From Hirudo medicinalis (taxonomy: Eukaryota > Annelida > Clitellata > Hirudinida > Hirudinidae): a DNA stretch of 64,000 nt. Positions within the stretch are counted from its first letter, which is position 1; every line of letters starts with the position of its first letter. The DNA is taken from the NCBI GenBank assembly GCA_011800805.1, contig MPNW01000123.1, forward strand, positions 14,356-78,355. Reading direction: 5' to 3'. The position numbers were made by a program, and so were the translations under genes. Shown here piece after piece: positions 25,201-37,400 of this stretch. The notes beneath the pieces are model-generated. The model saw only the letters and a program-made list of their open reading frames with translations, made no database searches and had not been told where the DNA came from.

Positions 25201-28200
25201 ATGAGAGGTGAAAATGAATTGAGTTCTGCAAATGGATGTTTAACTCCTAGTACAAAATCTAATGTCATCCAATATGCAAATGCTGTGCCCTCTAGACCTG
25301 GTTTCAGTAAGTATCATTTGTAATGTTTTATAGTTGACATGCAATTTTCCTTATGTTGTGGAGAGTGAAAATGTTGATGGATGCATATGAGATGTATGGA
25401 TGTATGGATGGGTGGAAGGATGAAGTGATGGGTGAAGATTAGCGGATGGAGCCATGTGTGAACCAGCTTTGTTTAAGCATTATTGAATTAACTTGTATTT
25501 AATTAAAAACTGATTTGAAATATAAATCTTATCTTGCTGAGATTTGTTGGGTTTTATTGAATTTGACTCAGATAACAATTTAAAATATTTTGTGCATGGA
25601 ATTTATTATTAATGGATAAATAAAACCATTACTCTTGAATCATCATCTATTGTTGAAGCAGTTCATTTTAAAAGTGAGAATGTAATGCTTTTGTATGCAC
25701 CTGTGTAATAAAGTTTTGTATAACTTAACTTTTAGAGTTCTATGGCTTTCAGTTTTTATTTATTTTATTTTATATTTTCAGTTCATAAGGCGACAATTAA
25801 AAACCTTTAAAATGCTCAAAATTGAGATTACTAGAGATAAGTGTCACGCATAAACTAGCTGCTTGTCAGAGCATCAATTCCATTCATTGGTTTACTGACC
25901 AACACGTTTACCATTTCAAGACCAGTGCGAGTTCTGCAACATCATTGCACCAGTGGCTTCATTTTTCTCTTCATCAAAGAGATTTTGTAGTTGTGTTTGT
26001 TCGAGGAGTTTCTCTTCTTCCATGAGGGACCATGGCAACAGCTCAAAGAACAACGAGAGGGTGAGACTTATTTTAAATATTTTTTGTTCTTTGGAGTAAT
26101 GAGCTTTTGTTCTGTGCATATTTGAGGGCCTTCTAAAGATTAGCTGTTGTTTTAGCTTTCTAGGCTATATAATGTTAGTGATGCATTAGATGATCATGAA
26201 GTCATTTAATTTTGTTGTGTAGAGACGCATGCTCTTTGCTATGAACATGAGGAAAAGAGCCGAACAGCAGGAAATGGAGAAGGAAAAGAACAATGCATGT
26301 TTGTGATGACAAATATTAACATTTGTTTATTTCAAAATATTTTATGCATGTCACCACATGTAGATTTAAGATGTAAGAAGTTTAATAAGCTGATTTTGTA
26401 ATTACAGTGAACAGATCATTTGAATGGGGAGAATATTTAGAGATGGAAGATGCTTGTGCAGCTCCTGTTGGTTATTTTCCACATGTTAGTTTCAAAATGT
26501 TTTACAAATAATTGTTTTACATTTGATCACATTGATGTTATATTACATTTCTTTGAAAAGGTTGCCCATTAATATGGATAATAATTGTTATTTATTTTAT
26601 CTAAGCAGTGCTCAAGGTCTGACATGTTCCAACGTCCTCTGGATTGTAGAAAGGTTGAAATCATCAACCACAGCGTCAGTGAATCTGTGCCTGTATATTG
26701 GATTGCCACTATCATCCGGGTTGCGGGTAATAATTCTTTGATTCAACCAATACTAATCACTCATGGATCTAACTAATACTAATCACTCATGGATCTAACC
26801 AATACTAATCACTCATGGATCTAAGCAATACTAATCACTCACTTGTAAAGGCTTATTTACCTCCAAGTGGTTTGATTTGTAATAATGAAAATTCTAATTC
26901 CTACACGAATGGCTACATGTAAAGTCACTAAAAATGTGCTGATTGAATGACTTTAACATATTTTCATCTGACACGCACTTCTAACTCCAGGTTATTTGGT
27001 CAAGGTGAGATTGGAGGGTTATGATGATGATTGCTCAAAAGACTGCTGGCTTCATCTTTTCAATGATGAAATCCACCCATTAACCTGGTGTGCCTTGAAC
27101 AACAGGGAGCTGGTCATACCTATGGGTAAATAAGCTTTTTTAACATGTTCAAATACCAGTTTGTAAATATGATGATGAGATTTTACATTTCATAAATTCT
27201 CTATTTATGGTAGGCCTCCAAAACAAAAACATAAATTGGAAAAGTTACTTGAAACCCCGACTGTCAGAGTCTTTCTCCTTGTCGGATGACTTTGAGGAGT
27301 TGAAGGAAAAAGAGAAGAATTTCATTGGACCACTGAAACCAGGAATTAAAGTTGAGGTCATCAGTAAGCACAACCTTTCCTGCATGAAACTTGCCACAGT
27401 TGAGCAGAACAGAGGAGGCAGACTGATCCTCAAGTATGATGATTCCAAGGTGAGAAATTTCATTGTCTATTTACTAGAGACTTCTTACCAACAAATCTGC
27501 AAAATTAGAGGATGAAATGATTAACTTTAATTGGCTACATATCTATATTAATTTATTAGTTATGGATTATTATAATCTCACTGTAGGTGGAAGACAATTA
27601 CTTCTTTTGTCACTCATTATCTGATGTTATACATCACATTGGGTGGTCATGCATGGTTGGTCATGATATTGATGCTTTGCCAGGTTCGTTGCATTTTTTT
27701 GTTAACTTCCAATGAATTGCATTTGATTGATACAATAAATTATCTACAGAATACAAAGAGATATCAATGAAGAAACTTCAGGAAAAGCAATTTGATGAAA
27801 TGGATGCTACTCCACAGATGTTTGAGGAGGTCTGGCTTGTTAAAGATAGTTGTTATAGCTCATTGTTGGGATCAAGATGTGGCCTAATTATCAACTACTT
27901 TACATGATCAGGTTGCAGAGCTAAGGAGGAACAGATTGGACATTCAGGGCAAAAGATTTGAGCCTTCAAAATCACTGAGGTCTCCTCCCTCCTCGCCATC
28001 ACCGCCACAGGCAAGATTTGTTTCAGGAATGAAGCTTGAGGTGGTTGATCCATCCAATCCAGCATCCATCTGTGCAGCCACAGTGGTCAAAACGCTGAGG
28101 CACAACTACATCATGGTGAAGAAGGACAGTGTCATATCCTTTGAACAACAAAACCTGCAACGAGATCTTTTCTGCTTCCATGCCAGATCGCCGTACATCC

Positions 28201-30077
28201 TGCCTGCCGGATTTTGTTTGGCCAATGACCTTAAACTTGTGCCTCCCATAGGTAGTCATGACATAAAAGTTTCAAACTATCTTCTTAAAGTAAACAACAT
28301 CCCTTTGAGTTACTTGTCAATGGCATAAAATAGTATCTTAGTTTGTAACGATACACATTAAGCTTGGAGTGTTTTGAGTTTCACTTTCATTTAACAATTC
28401 AAGGCTACAATGGGCAATTTGACTGGAAGGAATATTCAGAAGCAACAGGATCCATGATGGCACCAATTGTTTTATTTTCTGCTAGCCAGGTCAGCTTTTA
28501 ATTATTTTTCAGGGAAAATGCTGAAGTAGCTTCAATTTGTTTTGTTTTTTAAATTTCAGAACAAACCATTGCACAGGTTTGAAGCTAGAATGAAGGTGGA
28601 AGCTGCAAATTTACTCAACCCAAAGTTTGTAAATTATTTTGATTACCTTGATCAACTGTCGCCCACTGAAGTATTTAGTCTCTGGCAGTGTCGCAATAAT
28701 ACTTCGTTTTTGTTGGTTCAAATGTTGGTTCTTCACTTTGTGAAGGGTTCTAAAATCTGGTGCTAGGTTATCGATGGAGAGTGATACATTTGTCTTTGTT
28801 ATGTCAAGGCAAGTCTGCGTAGCAACCATCACAAAGATTGCTGGACGTTTGATGAGAGTGCGACTGGAAAGCTTTGAGGAAGAGTTGGAGCAATGGATGG
28901 ATGTCTTTTCCCCCGATGTTTACCCTGTGGGATGGTGTCAGACCTTCGGTCATCCCCTCGAAGCTCCTCGACCAAAAAGTCATTTTTAAATATTTTTCTT
29001 TTTGATGATATTCGCACATCATGACAACATATTAACTACAATTTTATTTGTTATTTCACAAAGTTTCATGTGTTAACAATATGCATATGATTCTTATTGA
29101 AGATATTGCTTAATTTGGATGATTCAGTGGACTGATTGTTATCATCTTTGTAGTGACTCCCCTCATGCACCATAAAATCATTAAGAAGCAGAAAAGAATG
29201 TCCTTGACTAAAGGGAGTCGTAAACGTGGGTGCTTTGTCATTTGCTTGCTAACCTTTTGATCGATGACTTCACTAAGAAACAAGGTTGCTCTATGTTGTG
29301 TCATATATGTTTGTTTATATACTGCTGTATGTGAGTATCAGGGTGCTTAGACCATTTATGTAGTGCCGGCTCCCAGGGGGCGATTCGTAGCAGTGCGACC
29401 TGGGTTTCGGACTCGACATGTAACGACCGTTGCTTTTACCATCATTCACAGGAACCAACTTACTACCATCTGAGCCAACTTGTATGCCATCCTATTCTAT
29501 GTTGTCACTTTTTCAGGCAAAAAGAGTCGACCTCATGATCACCACGGTGACGAAGACTCCTCCGACCAGGATGATGAATGCATTTCAAACACTCTCGGGG
29601 ATAATTCTGAATGTGGTCAGATTTTGATTCTTGACTTCTAAGAGTGTTACAATATATCACACCAGTTGGGGATGTTGTCATCCTCCTCTTATGGCTTGCC
29701 GACAGTAATGATACTTAAAATGATGAACGATGATTTTAGAAAAAGGTGAATCTGGGAAAGATTTCCTGTCTGAATCCAGTCCCACCTATTCGCCATATGG
29801 TTGTGGATTCGATGCTAAACCCGTGGAGAAGAGTAAAAGTTCAGATGATTCGGATGGAGATGTCATCTCCAAAGTGTCCTCGTTCAGGTCTTCCGAAATC
29901 GAAAGAAAGAACATTTTCTCGCAGTTGTCCGATGAAAAGTACGAAAACAAAATTTCCACGTCGCTATTTGATGAGAGCTCGACCGCACCCTCGAGGAATG
30001 AGATTGGCGAACAACCTGAGACAGCCTTTACTTTGTTAAAAAGTGGCCTAAAGGCCAGTCAGAATCTGATTCTATGA
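25201..30077 (+). CDS. L3MBTL2/MBTD1: FCS zinc finger plus four-MBT chromatin reader (L3MBTL2/MBTD1 type)
   Basis: Fifteen coding exons, 720 aa: 25201-25306, 25921-26060, 26223-26298, 26408-26484, 26609-26726, 26991-27125, 27214-27449, 27587-27683, 27750-27829, 27912-28251, 28404-28489, 28560-28624, 28809-28978, 29517-29615 and 29740-30077. An FCS zinc finger at about residues 38-62 (CEFCNII...KRFCSCVCSRSFSSS) is followed by four MBT repeats: MBT1 about 108-218 (FEWGEYLE, VYWIATIIRVAG), MBT2 218-329 (NWKSYLKPRL, GIKVEV), MBT3 about 380-470 (GMKLEVVDPSNP, LFCFHA) and MBT4 469-575 (FDWKEYSEAT, DVFSPDVYPVGWCQTFGHPL). An acidic/Ser-rich tail ends the protein. This architecture is that of L3MBTL2/MBTD1, methyl-lysine readers in PRC1.6 and NuA4/TIP60 complexes. 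The usual pocket Asp is kept in MBT3 (EVVD) but replaced by Asn in MBT4 (VEAAN). The donor of exon 12 (GTTTGT) was chosen over a nearby GTAAAT because only it keeps frame. Confidence 0.9.
26749..26842. repeat. 26-bp minisatellite, 3.6 units
   Basis: Unit AATACTAATCACTCATGG followed by ATCTAACY, three full copies plus a partial one, inside an MBT-gene intron (26727-26990). The third-from-last and last positions of the unit vary. Confidence 0.95.
29340..29480 (-). mobile_element. tRNA-derived SINE, copy 2
   Basis: The reverse complement aligns with the SINE at 13056: A box GTTGGCTCAGATGG, then TTGGTTCCTG, GGTAAAAGCAACGGTCGT, B box GAGTCCGAAACCC and ACATAAATGG near the 3' end. It lies in an MBT-gene intron, about 35 bp upstream of the acceptor of exon 14 (29517). 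Confidence 0.8.
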
Positions 30078-31960
30078 TGAAGAGTGCATTGTTTAAGACT
30101 GACTGTGATGTTCTGAGTGACTGATGAGAAAATGGATGAACTATTAAACAGTTTCCTTGTACACATTGCATTGACATGCTGCTATATGGATTCATATAAC
30201 TGCAAAATTGGGATGTCGTCTTTGTCTATTGGTTGTTTTCACACAGATGATTTTGATGAGGTGTTTTAATGCTAACGATGATTCAACACATTTGTTCTCG
30301 TCTAATGAATTTTTTTTTATATTTATCCATTTTATCAATTTAATGAAGTGCTCAATCCTGTAGCCATCCAGTAATGCTGCAGGTTGGAATTATTGTTTTT
30401 TGAGTTTTATACAATTTTTTCAATTGCTTAGACATATGACTTGAACTTATTGTTTTTCCAGTGAATCATCAATCAGCTTTATTCAATTTCTATCGGCCAC
30501 TTCATTCAAAAATTATTAAAGCTTTGTGGCGTGCGTATTTTGTCGTGCATGGCATGATCGCCCCTGCCTGCGCTTTTTAAAAATTATTTAAAGATAAATC
30601 GAGCATGGCTCACTGAAAGGGAATTGTTGTGAAACTTGATTGATTTGGAGCACATGTTTATATGTATATATTCGTATTGTATCTTTCCACTTAAGGATGC
30701 ACTATGCAATCGGTGTTGTACATGTTTGTTTTCTCTTTTACCTGCTTCTGAACACCTCTCTAGTTCTTATACATAAATCGTCATAGCACGGGCGAAGCCA
30801 GTAATTCTGTCGTACGTCCGGTTCTTTCAAACACCGCTAACGTGAGGTGCACGGCCATCCATCTCATTTCATCATGTATTCACCTCTTGCTAAGATATGG
30901 TGTCCTGGTTATTATTTTGATGTAATTCAGGCGATGGTTATGTTTAAATAATTTTTTTCATTTCATGAATTTGTTATTGGCGATTTTATGAACTGTACAT
31001 TTTCAATCAACATTTGGCAGCATTTTCTGATATTTCCATATAGTTTGAATATTTGAAAATCAATGAAATGGACTGTTGCAGAAAATTTAGTCTCATAACA
31101 TAGTTTTTATTTCAACCTCGCAAGGTGGAATCCAGCTCATCATCACCGAGCAGAACATCAACCTTTGTAATTTAGGTGTTACTTAATTCTTTGGAGTGTT
31201 TTTTTTTATAAGTTTTGTCTGGAAAATATCTGTAAGAACCAACTCAAGGCATCATTGAATATTCAAATAAATTCAAAAATATCAGATTTTTATTGTCATC
31301 GAGATTGATATGTATCCATATTTATCGATATGTTTTTTTGTAAACATTCGACCCAAAAGTCACAAGACCGTTGTGAAAACTTAGAGCTTTTGAGGTGAAA
31401 TGTCAAGTAAATCAAATCAGCTTTAAACAACTTCTGTATGTGAAGACATACCAATTCATGAATGAAAATGTCTTACATGGATGTGATGTGTGAGCAAATG
31501 ATGCTTCAAAGCTAAGGCATTTCAAGGAACAGTACCTGTTTAAAATAGAAAAGTAACACATGCATGCCAAAGTGCTTATATGAATGATGAACCAATTGTG
31601 GATGCAAGAACAGAAATATGGAGTAATTTCACCGCTAAAAATAAAAACGTAATAAAACAAAAATTGAGACAACAAAGAGTACCTCCAAGAAATTAGATTT
31701 AAATATTAAACTTGATGATAATACATTTTTAAATAAAAATCGTGAGAATCTAGAGCACAAGAAAATGGTTTCAAAATCACAGAAAAAACTGTAATATCAC
31801 AGGATGTTTAAGAATTTTGTTCACCATGAGAAAAAATCTTTTATAAAAGAAATAAGCATACAATTTTAAGATTCTTTCCTTTGCAATAATTAGCAAGACC
31901 AAGTGTTAATCCCTTATGTAATAAAACATTTAAAAAATGTTCATATACTGCTTTGGCACA
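30078..31960. other. Convergent 3' flanks, no gene seen
   Basis: AT-rich sequence between the stop of the MBT gene and the stop of the minus-strand CRAL-TRIO gene. Probably mostly two 3' UTRs and their flank. AATAAA at about 31265 is a candidate poly(A) signal for the plus-strand gene. No domain or element recognised. Confidence 0.5.
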
Positions 31961-33134
31961 TCAGGCAAGAATACAATCTTTTGGCAGCATATCTATATGG
32001 ATATATTGTCCAATAGTTTTCCTGTCAACAAAGACAATTTTTTCTGTGGTGTTTGTGCTGAGCCTGTCGAATATCATCATCGGGAGATTAAAAATAAACT
32101 CTCTGCAAGCACTGTCGACATGCTTATATGCAAAGAAGAGCAAGGCTCAAACAATACTAAAAAATAAAAATGAACTCACCAAGGTCGGATAACAGTCCAA
32201 CAACTTGAAAAGAACCAAGAATAATTAATAATCAGACAGATGCCAAGACGCTCTGGATATCTGCGACTGAGGAGCCAAATGAGTTGTTGCACAAACTGAT
32301 AATCCATGTTGGTCATGCCAAAGTCTTGTAGATCAAACACGATGCACAGCGAGTCTATAACATCTTCATCACATTTTTCACAGGCCCGTTCCTTGAGTTC
32401 AAATAAAGCAATTAAAGCAAAATTCATTCATTTAAATATCAAAATAATTTTTCTTGATATTTATAATAATGTGATTATTTTACTTTATATGCTTAAGACC
32501 GTGAAATAGAAAATGACGGCCTGGTGTAAAAAATGTTCAATGTAAAGTGTTTAAAGCATCATTTATCCTCACCAGCATATAGACAATGAATTTTGTCAAC
32601 TTGTTCAGGTCCCTTTCATAAGCATTGTGACTTTTGACTCTCACAAATAGAATTGGTCTGAGTAAAAAACAAAATGAACAATTTTTTGAGAAATACTGGA
32701 GTTTTATTTTACATAAATTAGCAATAAACCAGTCTTACCATTTTCATTTGGATTAAAAATCAAAATCTAGATATAACTTCTCACCTGCCTTTAAGGTCTC
32801 TATAATCTAGAAGTACGGCTTTTCTAGTGGCAATTTCTTTCCTGATATCTTCATCTTCCTCATTCAGATTTTCAACATTAAAATCGATTCTCCACTTGTC
32901 ATTCTTAACTATCATCTCATAAGCCTTTTCAGCTGTAAGGAAAGCTCTCAAAAATCGCTTCAGTATTCCATTTGAGTGATTCTGGTTTCAGTGTAACAAT
33001 TAAATAGAAATAAGTTATGCCATGTAGAATAAATTCATAACGTATCCAAAGGACATATTTACCGGACACAGCATCTTCAACTTCTCAAATTCATTTTCTG
33101 CTGATTGATGGCCACCTATTACATGGTCTTCCAT
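31961..33134 (-). CDS. Small CRAL-TRIO (SEC14-like) lipid-binding protein
   Basis: Five exons on the minus strand: 33134-33063, 32981-32785, 32657-32573, 32391-32180 and 32063-31961, giving 222 aa with agreeing phases. Residues 25-90 match the CRAL-TRIO N-terminal region (NGILKRFLRAFLTAEKAYEM, followed by WRIDFNVENL). The lipid-binding domain follows with RPILFVRVKSHNAYERD, then IVFDLQDFGMTNMDYQFV, YPERLGICLIIN, WFFSSCWTVIRPWL and EKIVFVDRKTIGQYIHIDMLP. Such proteins carry single phosphoinositide, tocopherol or retinoid-type lipids between membranes. The chain stops eight residues after the usual LP, with no C-terminal GOLD or other domain, so it is close to a bare domain. I cannot assign it to a named vertebrate ortholog or predict its lipid. 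Confidence 0.85.
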
Positions 33135-34431
33135 AGTGGCACTAAATGTTTGAAACAAGCCTTCCCAGTACAGTTGTTATTGTCCTCGCGCAATAGACGG
33201 GTGGTGAATTTATGTAGAGCATTTACTGGTTTTATAAGTGTTTTTTTTTCATTAAACATAGTACAATAAACATAGTAAAATTCAAGCCAACAAATCTGTT
33301 GGCTTGAATTTTTATCCTTATGGTATTTTTCAAATTGGTATTGGAAACAAAAGCACAGACTTATCAAACGAAAATATAAATTGCATGTTTTACCAGAACT
33401 CTTTTTTTCCCCATTCAAATCCTCTAAAGTTACGCTGTCGAAAATAAAGCTCTTTTAAATTAAAAGTTTTCTGGTATATTTTTATCTGAATTGTTCTCAT
33501 ATTGGATTGGAATTGGATTCATTATCAATCACTCTTAAGTAATGAAACTATTTAATAACTTAAATAAATTAAAATATTCTATAAATTTTAATCAGTTAAT
33601 TTGTGAATTTTGATGGAGTGAATGCTTCATAGAAGTTGCGTTAAACAAATATTAAAGTTATTTTAACATTTGTCAAAAACTGAGAAAATTGACCAAGACG
33701 CTCCAAGACGTTGAGGCGCGAGATACAGGTCATTTTCGGGAAGAGGGTCCTTGTTTAAGCTCGCGACCTCCATGTATCGCTCTGGCTTCGGCCTCATGTA
33801 AGGAAAAACACGAATAGCGGCGTGATCTCTTGGATAGCACGTTGTTTCATTTTCCATCTAACTGCAATGGAGTTTCTTATGGGCCTGTGCTCAACCCGTT
33901 GATGGGGTGGCAAGAAATATATGTAAGTGGGTCGAATCACTCTAGAAAGAATGCTACATTGTGCTCCGAATTTATGCAAATAGGTCACATATTTGTCGCG
34001 CCGCGCCGACGAAAGTTGTGAATGTAGTTGAAGCTCTGTAAAGTTGATGGAATGCGGGAGGCTTGAGCCATTTGTAGATCGTATTGAATTTTGTTAATTT
34101 TGTATAACATCGATCTGTTATTAGGTTATCGACGAATGTCGACGAATTAATATAATTAGCTTGCACCACTCGAAAAGTTGAGGTCTAATCTACGGTACTA
34201 GTCGATGTAACAAGGACTATTGGCTCTGAATTAGACTACAGATGCATGTCTTCGGTTGAAGCTTTGCAGGCACGTTTTGATAATAATTTTATATTATACT
34301 ACGGATATTAACAAGGATTATTCACTCCACTTAGTTTTGGGTAAGTCTGGCTTAGCTTCGTGATATGGTTTGATCAAGAAATTCACTGAACGTGATGGTG
34401 TTTTTATGGATTTACAAATGAGCCATGAAAC
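33135..34431. promoter_or_regulatory. Divergent region between CRAL-TRIO and KIBRA genes
   Basis: Head-to-head spacing of 1.3 kb. It contains a perfect 16-bp inverted repeat with a 4-nt loop at 33277-33312 and a GC-richer patch at 33690-34020. The patch has open frames on both strands but no recognisable domain. It may hold noncoding first exons of both genes. Confidence 0.4.
33277..33312. repeat. Perfect 16-bp hairpin
   Basis: AAAAT TCAAGCCAACA is followed by AATC and its exact reverse complement, about 145 bp upstream of the CRAL-TRIO start codon. Confidence 0.9.
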
Positions 34432-37400
34432 ATGTTTCTCAACATAAAGATGACAGAAGGAAGCACAACTGATGTTCCTCTGCCAGAAGACTGGGAGGCA
34501 GATGGACAGGAAGAGTTTCTCATTCCTATCAATTCAAGGCAAATGTGGATTGGTCAAGCGGGGTCAGTTTACTAGTAAAAATAGCAAGCTTAGATTATGT
34601 TGTGCTCCTTCCTGCCTTCATTATCACAACATATATTGTTTAGGATAGAATTTAAATATTAAGTTTTAAACATTATTGTCTCCAGACCATCTTTAGAATC
34701 TCTGGCAATGGATCATTCTGGTAATGGGCTGATGTGCAGTTGTGGAGAGGTTTGTGACCCAAGTCTTGGAAGCTACTACATTGATCAGACTGGTTTGTTT
34801 TCTTGTGTTATGTGATTGATAGGAGTTCTAAAGTATTATGTTAGATATTCTTCTGCTGCAGTTTTATTTTGTTTAACTGTATGAGTGAAACTTATTTGCT
34901 TAGCATTCACATCCAACTTGTATGTTCCATCTTTCACTGTGTCTTGACACTTATCTTAACATTGTTGATATGAATGTATTGATTCATTAAAATGAAACTT
35001 TACTGGTGTCATTTTATTGTTTCATTAATCCATTCTAGTGACCAATCCCTCCAAGTCAATTTCTTGTGGTTTGAACCTTTGCAGTTGGTTGTCTCTTAAT
35101 TAGTACTCATCATCTTTGATTTGTTATGCTTGCCAAACTTTTCATCACTGCCTGATTCAGTTCCTATTTGATGGATGATTGGTGATTTGTCGGTTGATTG
35201 AATCTCAATGGCTGTTAATTGATGTATCAGTTGATAAATTCATTGTATCTCTTAATCTGCTATTGGTTGAACTCTGAAGCTCTCAAATCTCATTACCTGA
35301 TCTTCCAGTGCTTAAGTTGTCTGTAGCTAGAAGCATACAAATGTTTGAATGCATAACATCTTAATAGATTTCCCATACAATACTCTGTTATTGCTGTTTG
35401 CACACATCCTCTAGCTTATATGCTCCTTTATTGTTCACGTGCGTCTCTTTTGTGCCGAGAGCGCTGATTGGTTTAGAAAATGCAGAAAATTTCAAATATG
35501 CCTTCTTGGCTGGCTGCTCCTAATCTCTTTAGTGTTAATGCTTTTCAATGCTAGGGAGAAGAGAGCTGTGAATGTTCTATGTGCTGTTCTTCAGCTTAAT
35601 AGATATTTCATGTCTCATGCACTAAAACCAAATTAATGCCAGTGGATTGGCATAATCATTAGTAATTCTTTTTTCATAGTGTGATGTTAACATAATTGTA
35701 GTTCCCGAATGCATGCTGAGTCAAATAACTTCGAATGTTGAATGCCTCTTGAGTGTGTGCTCTTCATTTGTTGTTTTATGGAAGTTGTTTTAATTCATTT
35801 TCAATTCATTGCATTCAGAACAATTTATTCATAGGTTCTTTCATTTGTCAAATTCAAATATGCTTTTGTTGATTCCATCGAAAATGTATTGAATTACTTG
35901 TCGTCACTGTTAATTATTACAATAATAATAAGAATTGATCTTGACATCTGTTAGATCCAACACATAATGACATGCGCTTGTATTATTTCACCGAGATAAT
36001 TTGGATGTAAAGTAAGTTTTGAAATACTGCTTTATTTGCATCCGTGAGTGTTGTTAATTAAGGATCTCTTGTGCTCCATAAAAGGATGTCATTTAATCTC
36101 CTGAGGATCAATAACAACTGCTTTGTGCAATCAATTCATACAACTAATCTTTCACGTTGTTGTTGCTAATGGCCTCCGTCTTGCGAATCCCTGCTTTTCT
36201 TTGAAAAATGCCACATCAAATGAATCAAATATTTCTGCATTTTATTTGTATTTCTGAGACCTCTTTGCAGGTTGTTTTGTCAATTGACCGAGGATTCTAG
36301 CACATTGTTTCAGTCTTTATCATGTTTGTTGTATCTTTATTGCATTTATGTCAATTATTGAATATTACATAATATATCTTTATTGTTTTCCAAACTTGCA
36401 ATATCTGAATTTTGTCCTATTACAAAAATAATATTCATTTATTTTATTTTCCCAAACAAATGGAATATGAAATTATGTACTCATTAGAGTTATGATGGTT
36501 TCAACATTACATCAATGGCTTCTTTACATTGTTTATGATGTAACAATTGAATAAAAATTAAAAGTTATTTATCATTATTTTCAATGCTGTTGTAAAGTCA
36601 AGCTTAAAAATGTATTATTGCATTCATTAATTCATTTGATTATATTTAAAAAAAAATATTATTTGAAAATTTGTTTCCAAATTAATGTTACTTCAGAAAT
36701 ATTCATGAATGTGTTAAAATCTGAAGGAGAATTATATTATAAAAGATTTAATGCTTTTGTTGCTGGTCCTCTAACAAAAGACTTGCAGTGGGCATGAATG
36801 TGTCATCTACTGATTAAATCAATGTGGGGTTTCTTCAATTTTAAATCATAAAAATGGTCCCTAAAGAGGTGCAAACATTTTGTAGATGGATTTATCACTT
36901 TTTGAAAATATGCCTTGCAATATTTACTGAGACATTTTATGAATACATCATATCTATAATCTTATTTTAAAATTAGTTATAATTTAATCAATTTTAAAAT
37001 GAATTGAAATCTCATTTTGTTAAAATATTGTTTTTGTTCATGCCATATTTTCTCTTGTATTTTAACTAGCCAGTCTTTTTGAGGTGAAGGCATCTGCCTT
37101 AGGACCTTTGAGTTGATTTTATCCTCATGCCCGTTGTTTGTGAATAAATCTGGCTTAGAAGGAATTTGCAGATTTATTAATGCAATTATAATAATTATAC
37201 AGCCTGTCATAATTTTCACTGATTCAATGAAAAATATTCATTTAATAAAATTCATTATTTGTAAAAAAACATTGCTTAATACGTGATTAACAAATATATA
37301 CATTTTGAAATCATATGTTGGAAATCAAATGATTTCATCATGCCTGCCAAATAAAAATATGAGAAATGATGTTGGTGTCCACATACCAGAAGTGATTCCT

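Noticed and set aside
33663..33988. Overlapping open frames in the CRAL-TRIO/KIBRA spacer
   Set aside because: No homology I can recall and no joining exons. Treated as 5' flank.
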